Positions 13,435-27,300 of a DNA stretch of 64,000 nucleotides are shown here, one piece after another; the stretch's first letter is position 1; the number at the start of each line of letters is the position of its first letter. Source of the stretch: Polydactylus sextarius (taxonomy: Eukaryota > Chordata > Actinopteri > Polynemidae); NCBI GenBank assembly GCA_016801845.1, contig CM028922.1:6317501-6381500 (forward strand), read 5' to 3'. Under the pieces are notes generated by a model. The model was not told the DNA's origin. It searched no databases and was given only the letters and a program-made list of their open reading frames with translations. The translations under genes were made by a program, and so were the position numbers.

Positions 13435-15318
13435 TACATTTCACAAAATACTCATTTGATGTAATATATTTCACAATAATGGCTGTATATGGGTTTTTTG
13501 GTTTTTTTAAAAAGATAAAAACAAATCAAAACATAACCTGTTTGGTAAAAACAATATTAACAAGATATATATATATATTTTGATTTTAATTAAAGCAAAA
13601 GAAAAACAGACATGACATGAAATATTCAGGACAGTCAGATCATCAGTATAAATAGTGCCCAGAGGTTAGGGCGTAGGAGTTTACAGATAACGCTTTGTGT
13701 GTCTCTAGGTGAGAAAACTTTGCTCTTTGCTGTGACTCATTCTCAGCATCCTTTGACATTTTGTGCATGCATGTGTTTGTGTGTGATGACGACCCTGGAG
13801 TGATTTATTAGAGAATTAAAATCATTGATCAAGGTTTATCTCATCAGGCTCAACACAACCCACACGTACACAGTTGATGCCATTTGGTGTATAAACTTCA
13901 CAAAAAGAAAGAAACCCCCCCGTGTACATTTGGGATGAACATTTGAACAAATACACTTAAAACACAGAAGTCTTTGGCATCTTTTCGTGGGTGGGGATTT
14001 CATGAACAGTCAAATACATTTTAAATAAAATCGAATTTTTGTAACAGCGAGTGACTGCAGAAAGTACAAGTACTTCCCTTCATTACCTCACACATGTATT
14101 TCCAGGCCTCTACATGCAAGTAGTTTAGCCTTTAAACATTGAAAGCTTCACTATATATAAAATACATATTTACCCGTTAGCACAGATGAACAAAAAAAAT
14201 AATTTCAGCTGGTATCCTTTTAAAAAGAATAATGATAAACTCCATATGACACTACTGTACTGTCTGCGCAGTTCTTCAAGGGCTTAACAAGGAGTAATTG
14301 CTATGTAGCTCACATGTTAATGTTCCCGTGTTGCATTAGATGATGTAAACAAAGACCAGGTAGCTTCTGTGTTCTGAGTCTGACCATTATTACATAGACA
14401 TATGTTGGAAGAAAAAAACATTCCTGTAGTTACTTCTTTCTCAGAGAAACAGAATCATCCTCAGCATGAATACAACAGAAGTCTGCTGAAACATCATGAC
14501 GCTGAGCTGCTCACGTTATGAACCCAGCTGGCTGGTGCTTTATATTTATGGACTGTTCTTTCAGCAAAAGTGTGTCTGAGCGTCAGCAGGAAGGAAATCT
14601 GTGAAGTCCCGGTGATACAGAAAAGTAGCTCCACACAGGAGGTTCAGTTCAGGAATGTGAAAGTGATGTGTAGTTGGGTCTTTTCATGTAACAGAACAGT
14701 AGCATAACAGTCTCGCAAGAATCCCATTGTTTCTTTGGTTAAACAAAATCAGTCGCTGCACTTTTCACAACAACAGTTGAAGTACAAAATCAAAGGACAG
14801 AATATAAAAATGCTGTTCATTGCTGACTGATACATGTCTGGTGCTGATATTAAAATTTAAGGCTTGAACATCCAACACAAGTTAAAGTACAGATAATCTT
14901 TTAATCTGTAAATGTTATCGTCTCTCTCAAGTCGACAACTATCGTCAAATTCAATTTGTAAAATACAACATATACAAATAACACATGGAGAATAATGAAT
15001 TCCATTATGAATGTTGTTGAAGGCTTCACAAAATGAGTCTGTAGTGTAGTAATTAGTCTGACGATGTATGTTTCATGTATCCATTGAAAGAAAAGTGTAA
15101 ACTGTAAAGTAATGAAACGAATGCTGGCATCACTCCGACATCTTCATTTAAATAAATGATAACGTGGCTGACGGGCAGGTGGAGCACCGAGGGATCTCAG
15201 ATTTAAAAGTAAAAGTAAAAAGTAAACTCAGACGACATTCATTGTTAAGTTGTGATCTGTGAGGGCTGACTCGCAAGAGTCAACACCTAAAGTTCAAAGG
15301 CTCGGGGATGAATGACGC
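12960..15318 (-). other. jak2: jak2 3' UTR and the convergent gap to rln
   Basis: This 2.3-kb AT-rich stretch separates the rln 3' end from the jak2 stop codon. Much of it is probably jak2 3' UTR. A minus-strand AATAAA (plus-strand TTTATT at 13804-13809) is one candidate end. A 29-bp poly-A run sits at 13404-13432. No coding sequence was recognised. Confidence 0.45.
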
Positions 15319-18300
15319 TCATCCGTCCTTGCTGTCTCGCACCATCTCCACGCTCTGGATTAATGTCTTGAAAGTAGGCCGCAGTTTCGGGTCACTGCTC
15401 CAGCACTCTGTCATAATCTTGTGAATCTGCGGAAAAACATCAGACAGACATTAACACACAATATGGAAATATGATATTAGCGTCAGATAAGGTCTTTTTT
15501 AAAATGTCTCAACAACTATTATTAGGATTCTCCTTAAATTCGGTACATGATCCATGATACCCACAGAAATGTCCTGACAACAGGTTCAAATTTATGTTTT
15601 TAAGTGAAAAGTCTCAACAGCTGTTTTTAATATTTTTAATATGCACAATAATTTGGTTTAAGACCAAGAATGATGTAAACTATAATTGTGAACATTGTAA
15701 ACATTAAACCTCTTAAACATCATTGTGTTGTGAGCTTCTGGAGAACCTGATTGTATTTGCATGAATCACTGACATCATTATTTAAAAAAACATAATAAAC
15801 ATAATAGAAAAACAAATTCGTTTTGGGTTTTTTTTTTTCTGAAATGTATGTTGTTACTGACCTCCTTGGAACAATTCTCAGGAGCCGGTAACCTGTATCC
15901 TTGTTTGAGCAGGTCTATCAGATGGTAGACGATCATCTGACCCTGCTTTTCATTTCCCATCTTGTCCATAAACACCTGGAAGAGGGGAAGACGTTGTTAA
16001 AAAAAAAACGTCTCAGTTAAACCAAAATTAAAACTGCATTTCCTGTTTTTAAGCACATCCCTTCAGACAGAGCAAAGTGCTCAATCAAGCATTTCCTTAG
16101 CGCTGCAGAGCAAACTAATTATACATCATTGATTTATAGCTTAATTAAGTTCATCAGAAGGGTGACAAAGTGGTTGGTGTTAGAAGAGGTAAAAGACAAA
16201 TTGTCAAATTAAAAAAAAAAAAAGTGGAAGTATAGTGTAGTACCACTGGTGGGCTGCAGTTCTTGTCACTGTAAGTGAAGAGTTCATAAAGGACGACACC
16301 AAAACTCCAAACATCTGACGCCACAGAGAACTTGCTCTCAGTCAGTGACTCTGGAGCATACCTGGAAAAAACAACCACAACACATTACATATACATATAC
16401 ACTATATTGCCAAAAGAGTCAGGACACCTGCCTTTACACACAAATGAACTTTAATGACATTCTATTCTTAATCCATAGGCTTTAATATAGAGTTGACCGA
16501 CCCTTTGGGGTCATCCCAAAGGTTATCTGTTGACTTGAGGTCAGAGCTCTGTGCAGGCCAGTCAAGTTCCTCCATACTAAACTCTTTCATCTACCTCATC
16601 CATCTCTTTATGGACCTTGCTTTGTGAACTGATGAGCAGTCATGTTGGAATAGGAAGGGGCCATACTCAAACTGTTCCCACAAAGTTGGGAGCATTATAT
16701 TGCCCGAGATGTCTTTGTTTGATGAAGCATTAAGAGTCCCTTCACAGTAATTAAAGGACCAAGCCCAAGCCCTGAAAACAACTAAACCATAATCGTGCCT
16801 CCATCAAATGACTGCACAATGCAGTGCAGTCCACTGCCAAACCCAGACTCATCCATCGTTGTTCCAAATTGTGTGATTCTTCATTCCAGAGAACACATTC
16901 AATCCATTGCTCTAGGGTCCAATAGTGGTGTTTTACACCACTACATCCAGCACTTTGCATTGCACTTGATGTTGTAATGCATGATGTACGATGCAGCTGC
17001 TCTGTCATGGAAACTCATCCCACAAGGCTCTCCACAGACTCTTCTTGTGGTAATATGAAGGTCATGTGAAGTCTGAAAGTCTGTAACTATTGACTGCAGA
17101 AAGTTGGTGACTTCTGGCTGAGTTGCTGTTGTTCCCAATTGCTTCCACTTTGTTATAATACCACTACCAGTTAACCATTCAAGGAAATCTCATGAATGGA
17201 CTTACTGCACAGGTGGCATCCTATTACGGTACCATTCTTGATTTCACTGAGCTCCTGAGAGCGACCCATTCTTTCACAAATGTTTGTAGAATCAGTCTGT
17301 ATGCCAAGGTGTTTGATTTTATAAACCGGTTGCCATGTAAGCATTTGAAACACATGCATTGATGATTTGGAGGGGTAGCCTGATACTTTTGGCCAAACAG
17401 TGTGTGTGTGTGTGTGTGTGTGTGTGCGTTTGTGTGTGTGTGCGTCCTTGTATGAATCATGTAATCTTATCTTCACCACCTGTGTATGAAGATCAGTCAT
17501 AGCAATATCAGTATCGATATACAATGTCAACCGAAATGTAGAAAACCCAGTAAAAACGGTAGCAAGTCAAATATTTATCCATTAAAATGTCAATTATCAA
17601 AACCATGAAAATACTTTTTGAACTGCTATAAAAAACACACACAGTGCATCACCCTCACCAAAAGATGGGACTTTCCCCAGGTTCTCTGACTGTGTAGTAC
17701 TCTTTGTCTTGTGGCAGCACCTTAGTCAGGCCGAAATCTCCGATTTTCACCCTCATCTCACTCTCGACTAGAATGTTTCTAGTGGCCAAGTCTCTGTGGA
17801 TGTAACGCTTTGTACCAAGGTAGTCCATACCCTGGAAGAAATGAGTTCACACACAGAAGGAAAGCTGGGTTTTAATGTGTAAATGTGTGGAATAATAATA
17901 ATATGGAGACTTTAATGTCTGCACTATATTACCTTGCAAATCTGTGATGCATAGTGCAGCAGTTTCTTGGAGTCGAAGTGGTCTTTGTGTTTAATGAGAT
18001 AGTCTCTCAAGCTGCCGTAGGGGAGATATTCCATGATCAACCGTAGGTTCCTCCGTCCTGCAGAAACAAAGACGTCAAGTGTAACACTTTAGAGAGAAAT
18101 TATGACATGTGAGCAGTCAGAGCGGAAGCTGCGACTGAAAGCGGCGTTTTCTCTAAAAATCTAGATTTATTTGTTTCACGGACAAGGTCATTGACGCCCG
18201 AGGCAACAAATGCGGAGGCTGTCAAGATGTTATTATGTATAACAAAATGTGCAGGGGTGGTGATATTGAATCAAGAGCACTTGCACACTTACTGTGTCAT

Positions 18301-21300
18301 ATATTAATGTGTGTCAGCAGTTCAGGTGAGGAAGTCAAGATGCTAACTCTTTATTTATTACAGCGTTTTGTCATATTGTGTCATGTGTCACGAGTTTCCT
18401 AGTAGGTCATTTACACTGATGCAACAGTTTAAAAAAATGGAAGAAAGAAAAATAAGAGCACATTTGCACCTGCGCTGTAGCAGACGCCTTTGTATTTGAC
18501 GATGTTTTCATGCTGGAGGGATCTAAGGATCTCGATTTCCCTCTCGAAGTCCCTCAGGTGCTCGGCTGTGCTGTGTTGTAGTTTCTTCACGGCCACCACC
18601 TCCCCTGTGCTGTCCTGCAGAGGGTCGTACCTGCACATCTCCACGCTGCCAAAGTTTCCCTGCAGGGTAAGAGAGCGAACTGATGAATGCGATTGAAGCA
18701 CAAATTAATGTTGCAACAACAGAATCAATGAGCCGCATGATCACAAAGAGAAAATAAGAAGTGAGGGAACTAGTTTTCCTTTGTCCTGAAAATCTGATCA
18801 CATCTGTGATATCAGTTTATTACACACACATGTTAAAGGTTTGCTGTTGTGCCGTTTCTAAGCTACGGTTTCTCTGTATAGTTATTAAGATAGATGTATT
18901 GCATCACTGCAAGTCTCACTTTGCCAAGTTGCTTGAGAAAGATGAGGTGCCTCTCCTCAAACTGGGCAGGTTCCTGGCTCTCGAACGCCCACGGGAAACC
19001 GAAGCCTCTCGTCTTGTTAGGCACCATGTCACTTTCCACCAGCAGCTCATAGTCTGTAACACCAGCAGGTGCAAAGCGATGTTGCATGATGAAAACCCCA
19101 GATGACTTAGAAATGTAAGCGCCAATAAATTTAATCTGGCCAGAAAAGTAGATGATGACTGGCAGGGAATGTGTTTTCCTACCGGGTGTAAAGAGGCTGT
19201 TGAGATCTCTGATGATCGCTCTGAAGGATGGTCGGTATGACGGCTCGTAGTCCATACAGCTGTTTATCAGATTGGCCAGCTCCGTCCATTTGGGAGCTGG
19301 CAGCTGATGTCTGTCCTCATAAAACAAGTTCTTCTGTAGAGAAAAAGAGGAGCAAAGCTCAAGTCCATGCATGTTAAAAATGTTAAAGATGATAAAGGAG
19401 AGTAGGGTTAAAGGAATAGTTTAACAACAAGAAAATGTGATTTTTTTTGTATTATGTGAAAAGTGCTGTACTAGCAGCATCTCTAACGTTGACCAATTAA
19501 CATGATACATATAAAATCTGTAGATAAACCAAAGAGTAAAAAGGACAATGCTGTTTATTCAACATTTCCCAAATTGTTAAAATATCCCTTTATTACAGCT
19601 CCATCTCAGAAAGCCAATACTGTTATTGCATTATTTGTTTTTCTGACCTTAGAGCAATCCAGAGTGCTGAGTGGTTTGTCTCCACCACTGCAGATCTCCC
19701 ACAGCGTCGTCCCAAAGCCCCACTTATCTGCAGCTAAGCTCATATTTTGGGGATTTTCAATGCACTCCGGAGGCACCCATGGGATACGCTCCACTAGCAC
19801 TGATTAATGAACATGTAGAGAAAAAGCTAAGGTTACATAAATGGACTAAAAAGTTGAAATTGTTGTATATAAGTCAGCAAATGAGACAATCCCAGCAAAA
19901 TTAAAATGATGTTGGTCAACGCTGTTCTCGTATGGCATCACACAGACATGTGCATGAAGCCATGTATCTCACCTTCCTTTGGCAGAACGGTGATGCTGAT
20001 GCCAGGGTCACTGAGTTTAATGAAGGGCAGGTTGCCCATCTTTCGATCCTCCTCTCTGATCAAAAGAACATTCTTGGCACAGACGTTTCCATGAATCAGG
20101 TTTTTATCCTCCTGTGTGCAGATAAGGCAAGAAAAGCACAGAATGGTGCGAATTTATTTTTTATTAAATTTAATTTGAAAATAAAATGCCATTTGCAACC
20201 GTATTTGCACTGTAAATAGAAGCAGACGTACCAGGAAGTGCATAACCCAGGCTAGCTGCTTGGCCACCTCCAACTTCCATGTGATGTTGACACAGTTTTT
20301 ATTCTTTTTCAGGTAGGTGTCCAGTGAACCAAATTTACCGTACTCCTGCACCATCATGTCTGAAAGGCAGATAACAGAGGTGATTGGGTGATTCAAACTT
20401 CAAACCACAGTCAAGATTTTATTTCCTGCTTCTGGTTTCGTCAGTGGTGCAACTTTTGCCGACACACTTCAGTGTGTTTCCTTCAGAATGTTTCCTCATC
20501 AGTATTTTGCCATCTGCTTCAGTTCAGCTGTGAGTTTTACACCACACCTGGTTTTGATCATGGAATCTGAATTGAAGTTTGCATGTCAACTATTTGACAA
20601 TTAGTTGGTTCAACATTTCATTTGATTGATATGAAAAACAAAGTGTTTTGTGAAGGGAAACACCCTGGCACGTAATGACCATATATTTCTTAGGGTCAGT
20701 TGAAATGATTTAGATAAGAAGACATGAAATAACTTAAGACAACATTCAAATAATTTCCAAAATCCTCAAATACTTGCACATTTTTTTTTTTGCAGAAACG
20801 TGTATGTGCAGTTGCAGGTAAAAGAAAAGATCAAGACCGCAGTTTCCCATTAGTGACCTGTTGAACCTGAGGGTTTAATCAAGTCTAGGTGGGAGGTCAG
20901 AGATCAACACAAAGAAAGCCAAGAGGTCAGAAATCTCATTTCCTCTGTGTTTGATTATTTACATTGATTGCTCACGGGTGTTTTGACGTAATCACAAATT
21001 CAGTTTAGTCTCTCTTTCACCTCTTATTTAAAGATCTTATAACTTTTCTTTTTTTTTTTTTACAAGCAACAGGTGGTGAAAATTAAAGTTATTCCCTCCT
21101 TTGTTACCATCTCTGCACAGTAAGTGTGTGTGTGTGTGCGTGTGTTGTGAACTTACTCTCATCACCACAAACACACACACCATAGTTGAGGAGTAAATGT
21201 TTGTGGGAGAGTTGGCTCATCATGCTGGCTGCTTCAAAGAATGACTGTGGGTGAGAAAAATGGTGAGAATAACCAAGATTTTAATGTTGGTTTAATGTTT

Positions 21301-24300
21301 AATTAGTCTTGGATCCACTACCATTCTGTAATCCTACCTCTGAATAATTGCGGTGAGCCTTGTCAAGGATCTTGATAACGACATCCATCTGGTGGACCTC
21401 TCCATAGTCGCTCAGCTCTTTCCTCACACCACAGAAGATTTTGGTGAATGTTCCTTGGCCAAGGCTTTCATTCTGAAAACAGTTTTATTGTCATGTTAAA
21501 ATTTGACCTGGAAAAGAGATGGAATTATTGTTGTCAATTTTCTCTTGAGTCATAAAGGCTACTCCCTAACCACATCTCTCCATCTAAGACCTACACTTTA
21601 TACAGACATGATAGCAGTGCTGCTATAATGAAATATATGGCAATTCAAAATAATTTTTACACATTTCAAATGTTTAGTCTTGACAGACTAGACCAAAATA
21701 AGAACTGAAATAAAATAGTTTATCATCTCTAAATCTTTTCTGAATTCTGAAGTGTCATTGTGTGAGTTTCATGTGTCAAGCTGGCAGTCTTTGGAGACGT
21801 CTCTGCAGCATGAACAACCCAAAAAGAATTATCAAGATGACTCAGTGGTTAAATCATGTGCAGCTTGACTGAATGCAGCTTTTTCTGCAGCTTGAACTTG
21901 TCTAACCAAGTGGTTTTAACTGCTGAGGATTTAACAAAAACAATATATTTAATGTCACACTGTCCACAGCTCTTGTTAAATAATAATCAGCATAGGTTAA
22001 CCTGAATTCAAAACAGGAAGATGAGAAAAAAAAAGACTCAGTGAGAAGTCAGTATAGCAACACAGGAAAAAACCCCTGAGCTCTTCGACTGATGGAACAT
22101 CTGTGGTTTTCCTGTGACAGACCTTTTGTACAAAACTTCATGAAAATACGGTGTGACGGAAACGGACGAGTCACTGAGGTGAGAGCTTGGTTGACATACA
22201 ATCACATGGAGACGCATAACAACACACACACCGCATTCACACATGTCCACAGGGACTGATGTTGATGCCATTGAGCTACAGTGAGTCGATCAACCCAGGA
22301 AGTCTCTTTGTTAACTGCATCGACCTCCATGACCCTGCAAGAATCACTCATCCTGTTAAACTCACAATCAGCTATGTCCTGTTTCTTTGTCTACCAAGAT
22401 GTTATAACAGTAGGCTTATTTTATGGGTTTTCAACGAGTGGTCTTCTGTATGGCAAATAGGTTTTAGAAATAGTAAGCAATGTATCTCCTAAACAAGATA
22501 CTAAGACTAAGAATTGACTTTGTATGAACATTTTTTTCAAGAGAAAAGTCAAGTCAAAAAGTGTTCTCTTACGATGGAGAGGTCCTCTTTTCGGATCTTG
22601 TGGAAGACCATTTGGCTGATGTGTTTCTGGAGGGAGGGGGACAGAGGAACATCTGCTCCTTGACTATTTCTACAAACCAGCAAGTTGGATTTTTCTAAAA
22701 GAAAAAAAAAAAAAGAAAAAAAGAAAACAGAAGGACATGGATTAGGACTTATTGCTCATATCTTGATTTCATACATACATATAACAGGGTTACTGTTTAC
22801 TTTGCCTCTTTAACTAGAGATGTAACAGCTTCCGAGGTTAAATTTAGATTGCTTAATTTAGTGTTCTTAATCAAAGATACCAGCGTGAATATGACTGCAA
22901 TGTCAGATGACTACAGGTAACTTGGCCGGAAGCCAGAGCTCTGTCAGCTGGAGACCTAATGAAGTAATCATTGAGTCAGTAATAGTCATTAGAAATGTCA
23001 CTGAATCCCCACAGTGATATAATTGCCACATTGCGTTGGCCACTAGAAATCATACTTTTTGCCTGTTTAATGGGTTACACTCAACCTGCTGCAATATGTC
23101 ATATTATGAATAACCAGGTTCACTTTGTAGCTTGTTCGTTTGTGTGAACACTGACCTTTAGGGCTGGGTGGGCAGCACCTGGTCAGCTGAAACGTGTAAC
23201 CATCCGTGCGTAGGGCCTCTTTTTGATAGCAGTGCAGAAGTTCCCTCAGTGATCCGAAGCTCCTCTTGGCTCCACTCAGAATGTACTCCCCTGACTCCGT
23301 CTTCATGATCTGACAGTGCTTGTAGTCCACCATCGATTCATACTGAAATTCAGAAGACTTCTGTAATTTCAGTGTATTCCAAAAACCTCTCTCTGTTTGT
23401 TTAATAAGATAGAACACACAGCATAGATGACTGTAGTCAAAGGCTCTAATATTCAGTTTTAACAAGCCAGAGAACAAACAGTTTATTTTTAGAAACAGTT
23501 ACTCACATGTATGTAAATGTATTTAACAGTTGCTTTGGTTGTGACCATCTTTCTTTACAACAAAGATTGTTACACCAAAGCACTAAACTGTATTTATATA
23601 TTGCATTTATATTTATTATAGTGTCATAGCCTTAGCTGTTGTGTTCTTTCAGCCATTCAAGGAGAAAATCTGGTAATTTGTTGGAATGCCTGTGGTTATG
23701 GGCTGAAGAATTGAGTTAATACTGTCAATCAATTAGCAAATGCTGTTGAAAGAGCCCATTTGTTTGCACAGTCACGTGAAACATACTGTGCTTCAAGCTG
23801 GTGATGACCCAACATAAACTACTTACCCCAACTACAAAAGACATGAAATATTTGTTGTACTCCCTCGGGCTGCAGCGGAGGATGTACAGGCCTTGGTGGT
23901 TACCAGAGCGACGCAGCTTACCAATTGTAAACTCCACCCTGTGATCAAGAGACAAAATGTGTCATTGTGTGTGTGTATGTGTGTGTGAATAGTTCACAAG
24001 TACATGGGTGATGTGCTACAGCTGAAATGTTGTGTGATACTCACGACACAGGGCCGTGGTAGTAGCTCTGAATGCACTCCAAAAGTCTTGGTGGAGCCAC
24101 CTCTTTACACAGGTAATGATGGGCATCGGCAACCAGTCTGTAATATCCATCAACTAATGACACGAATGACAGAGCCTCTGATAGGGAATGAAACTCCAGT
24201 TCCTTTTGAGATGAGAAAGAGACATGGGAACAGGATGCAGAAGACAACAGAAATGAATCATTCTGTAGCTGCTTTAAAAACTAAATCAATTTAAACTAGA

Positions 24301-27300
24301 ATTATCACCATGCGGTTGTATTCCCCCACCAACCATTTCAATGTTAGTCAAAATGTGTTCCAGACAGGAGACAAATGATTAAATATATAATCTCTGGCTT
24401 CAGTTACCAAAACCGTTTTTTACAAGTCAAAGAGACCTTAATCTTTGACCTTTGGCCTCCCTAGTTGCACGTTTGTGCAGAATTTTGACAGGATTTCACA
24501 TTAAACAATGAAGGGATGGTTAAATTCCTAAAACATAATCGGCTTCCAACCTCAAGTGTCACTGACGCAACAACTTTGTAATCTGTGTATTTATGAAAGT
24601 TAGTAAACTGTAGACATGGGTACAGAAGTGTATAAAACTAGTTGTGATAGTGTTGTGTTATAAAAGTTGTAAACTGTTTATATTCATACTTTGTAATAAT
24701 TCATGATTCGCTGTTCATCTGTTCTTCAAACAGATGAACAGATGTTGCTATTAAGTCCAGCTACTGTGAACAATCCACTGAAGCCCTCTGCTTTGACAGA
24801 GAGATGCGTTCCTGTTATAATTAGAACAGAATAATGCAAAACAAACAAGCATTAAATTGTACTGTACCAGGATCTTGCTGTCCTGTTTGGTCAGGGTAAC
24901 TATACGACTCTCTGCAGAGCCTTCCTTATTGGCCTGTTTGACACTGATGTCGATCACCTCTGGGAAGTCACAGTATGTCTGTACCACCTGGAGACAGAAA
25001 GAGTAAAATAAAAAGTAGTTTGTATTAAAAGAAGGAGCATGCACGCGCATGCACTGTGTTGTTACTGGTAGTTTTAGCCAACTCCTGGAGCTCCATCTAA
25101 TGGTAAAATACAGCCAAGACAGCATTATACTGTGGCTGACTATTAATGTGCAAATGTGTTACCATGGAAACATTAACCCATCTCCTGGTCCTCACCTCAT
25201 CTGTTCCCCCTTCCTCTTTCCCTTTTGACCACTGGATGCCCTTGTTTCCCATGACGATGATGGTACCCTCGCATGCGGAGAGGTCGGTGACTTGGAAGCG
25301 CTCGGAGTAGAGTGAGGGCAGCAGCGTCTCCAGGCTCATCAGGTATTTAAGCTTAAGGTTACACACCGTGGCCTTGCATTCGCTGAATTGCTGGATGAAC
25401 CTCCTGAAGCGAAAGCGGATGCGCTTGCGAGTCAAGAGGTTGTATTCCTGAATGCGGCTCCGCATGCATCTCGGCAGGAAGGATTTGTAGCTAGAAGGAG
25501 ATAGGGTCAATTGAGGAGGGCGGTTAGGTGGAAAAGAAAATTGATAATGAAGAAAAGAGGAAGGAGCACCGAACAATGATCAACCCAATTACAGCAGAAT
25601 GTGTAAATTGTCATCACATAATTTAATATAATTGTAAAAAAGAAGAATTTAAATTTAGGCATTGATACTGCTTAAGCATAATACAGACCAGTTAATACAG
25701 ACACATGTTCAACTCAAACAGTATCTCACACTGAGATAATTCATTCAGCTGCATGCACATACATAATGAAACTATCTTGATGCTCCCTGTGTCCTGAGGA
25801 GCCTGTTGCACAGCTTTGAAATTGTTATTCATAAGCTGTACCACATGCCCACCAGCATAACAGCAAGCATTTAAATTATTTAGGTATGAGTGTGCATAAC
25901 AAGTACATGAGACTGGAAGTTATGGCTAACACAAACACAAATTCAGCAGTTTATTATCGTAGTCTGCTTCAAAGTCTGTTTATATTCTTGAGCTCCATTA
26001 GCCTTCATATCTACATTGCTTAAGAGTTGTAGCTTCTTTTTTTTTCTCAGACAACTCTTTTAAATTGTTCCCAAGTATAAAAGCAGCAACAGTCACCCAT
26101 TATTGTAGTATGGTGTAACACTCTACCTGGTATCATTGTAGATGTCCACAGGTGACTGACCATTTTCTTTAGCAAGCCTCATCATGTCCAGAACTGCCAT
26201 CCCCAAACATTCCTCCTGTGACTCATGATTCACTGGGATTTGAACCCAGCCATTGAGAAAGTCACTGCGCCACTGAGGAAGGAAAAAACAATAATAATAA
26301 TCTCGATGTTCAAATAATGAATAGTAAGATCAAAGTAACATCTGTGCTGGTGTAAGTTACCGTAAAAACATAGAACAAACATTAATTAAAGGGTGACTCG
26401 AAAAAGAAACACGCACAGACAAGTTGTTTTCTAATTCAGAGCATTAAATCAGTAACAGGAGTCAAACAGATTATAATCTTTTTATAGTAGGAGAACATTT
26501 GTCACAATAAAAATATGATTTTAGAATTTTTTTCATCAACAAAACTAATTAATGGTTGAATTGTTTAGACTGTGCAAGTCGAGCACAGCTGCAGCACACA
26601 TTAAAGTGTATCAGACATTCTGCATGACAACATGTTAACATCAAACTCATGGTGTCAATGCAGATACCAACAAACCGAACAGGCCTGTTAAGTTCACATA
26701 AGTGTGCAGGAATTAAAAAAAAAAGCAGAACCTGATTTGAAAATGTGCCCACAGAAAGAAGCACACATGCGTGCACAAACAAGCTGACGTACAACCAGAG
26801 CAACAACCCCAACATACACTTGTTCCCCATTTGCGCTTCACAAACACTCTTACTACCCCACTTCCTGTTTTGGGCTGACACGACAGACAATCAGTCACAG
26901 AAACAAGCAAACAAGCTCTTTTTTTAAAATTGCCATCATATCAGTAAAAGCATTAAGTGGGGATAGTAATAAGGCGTGATAGTATGTAAGAAGAGGGTTT
27001 GCACGTGATAAACAAAACTGTATAGACACAATAGTGTTGTGAAAAAGTATTTGCCCCCTTCCTGATTTATTTTTTTGCGTATTTGTCACACATACATGTT
27101 TCAGATCATTGAACAAATTTAATCGGACAAAATAACCAAAGTAAATATAAAATTAAGTTTTTAAATGACGATTTCATTTATTAAAGGTTAAATTATTAAA
27201 GGTTAAATGAACCTACTTGGTCCTATGTGAAAAAGTAAATAATGACTGTGCTGAACCATATTTATCGGAAAGCTGATTTCACGAGCCACACCCGGGCTGG

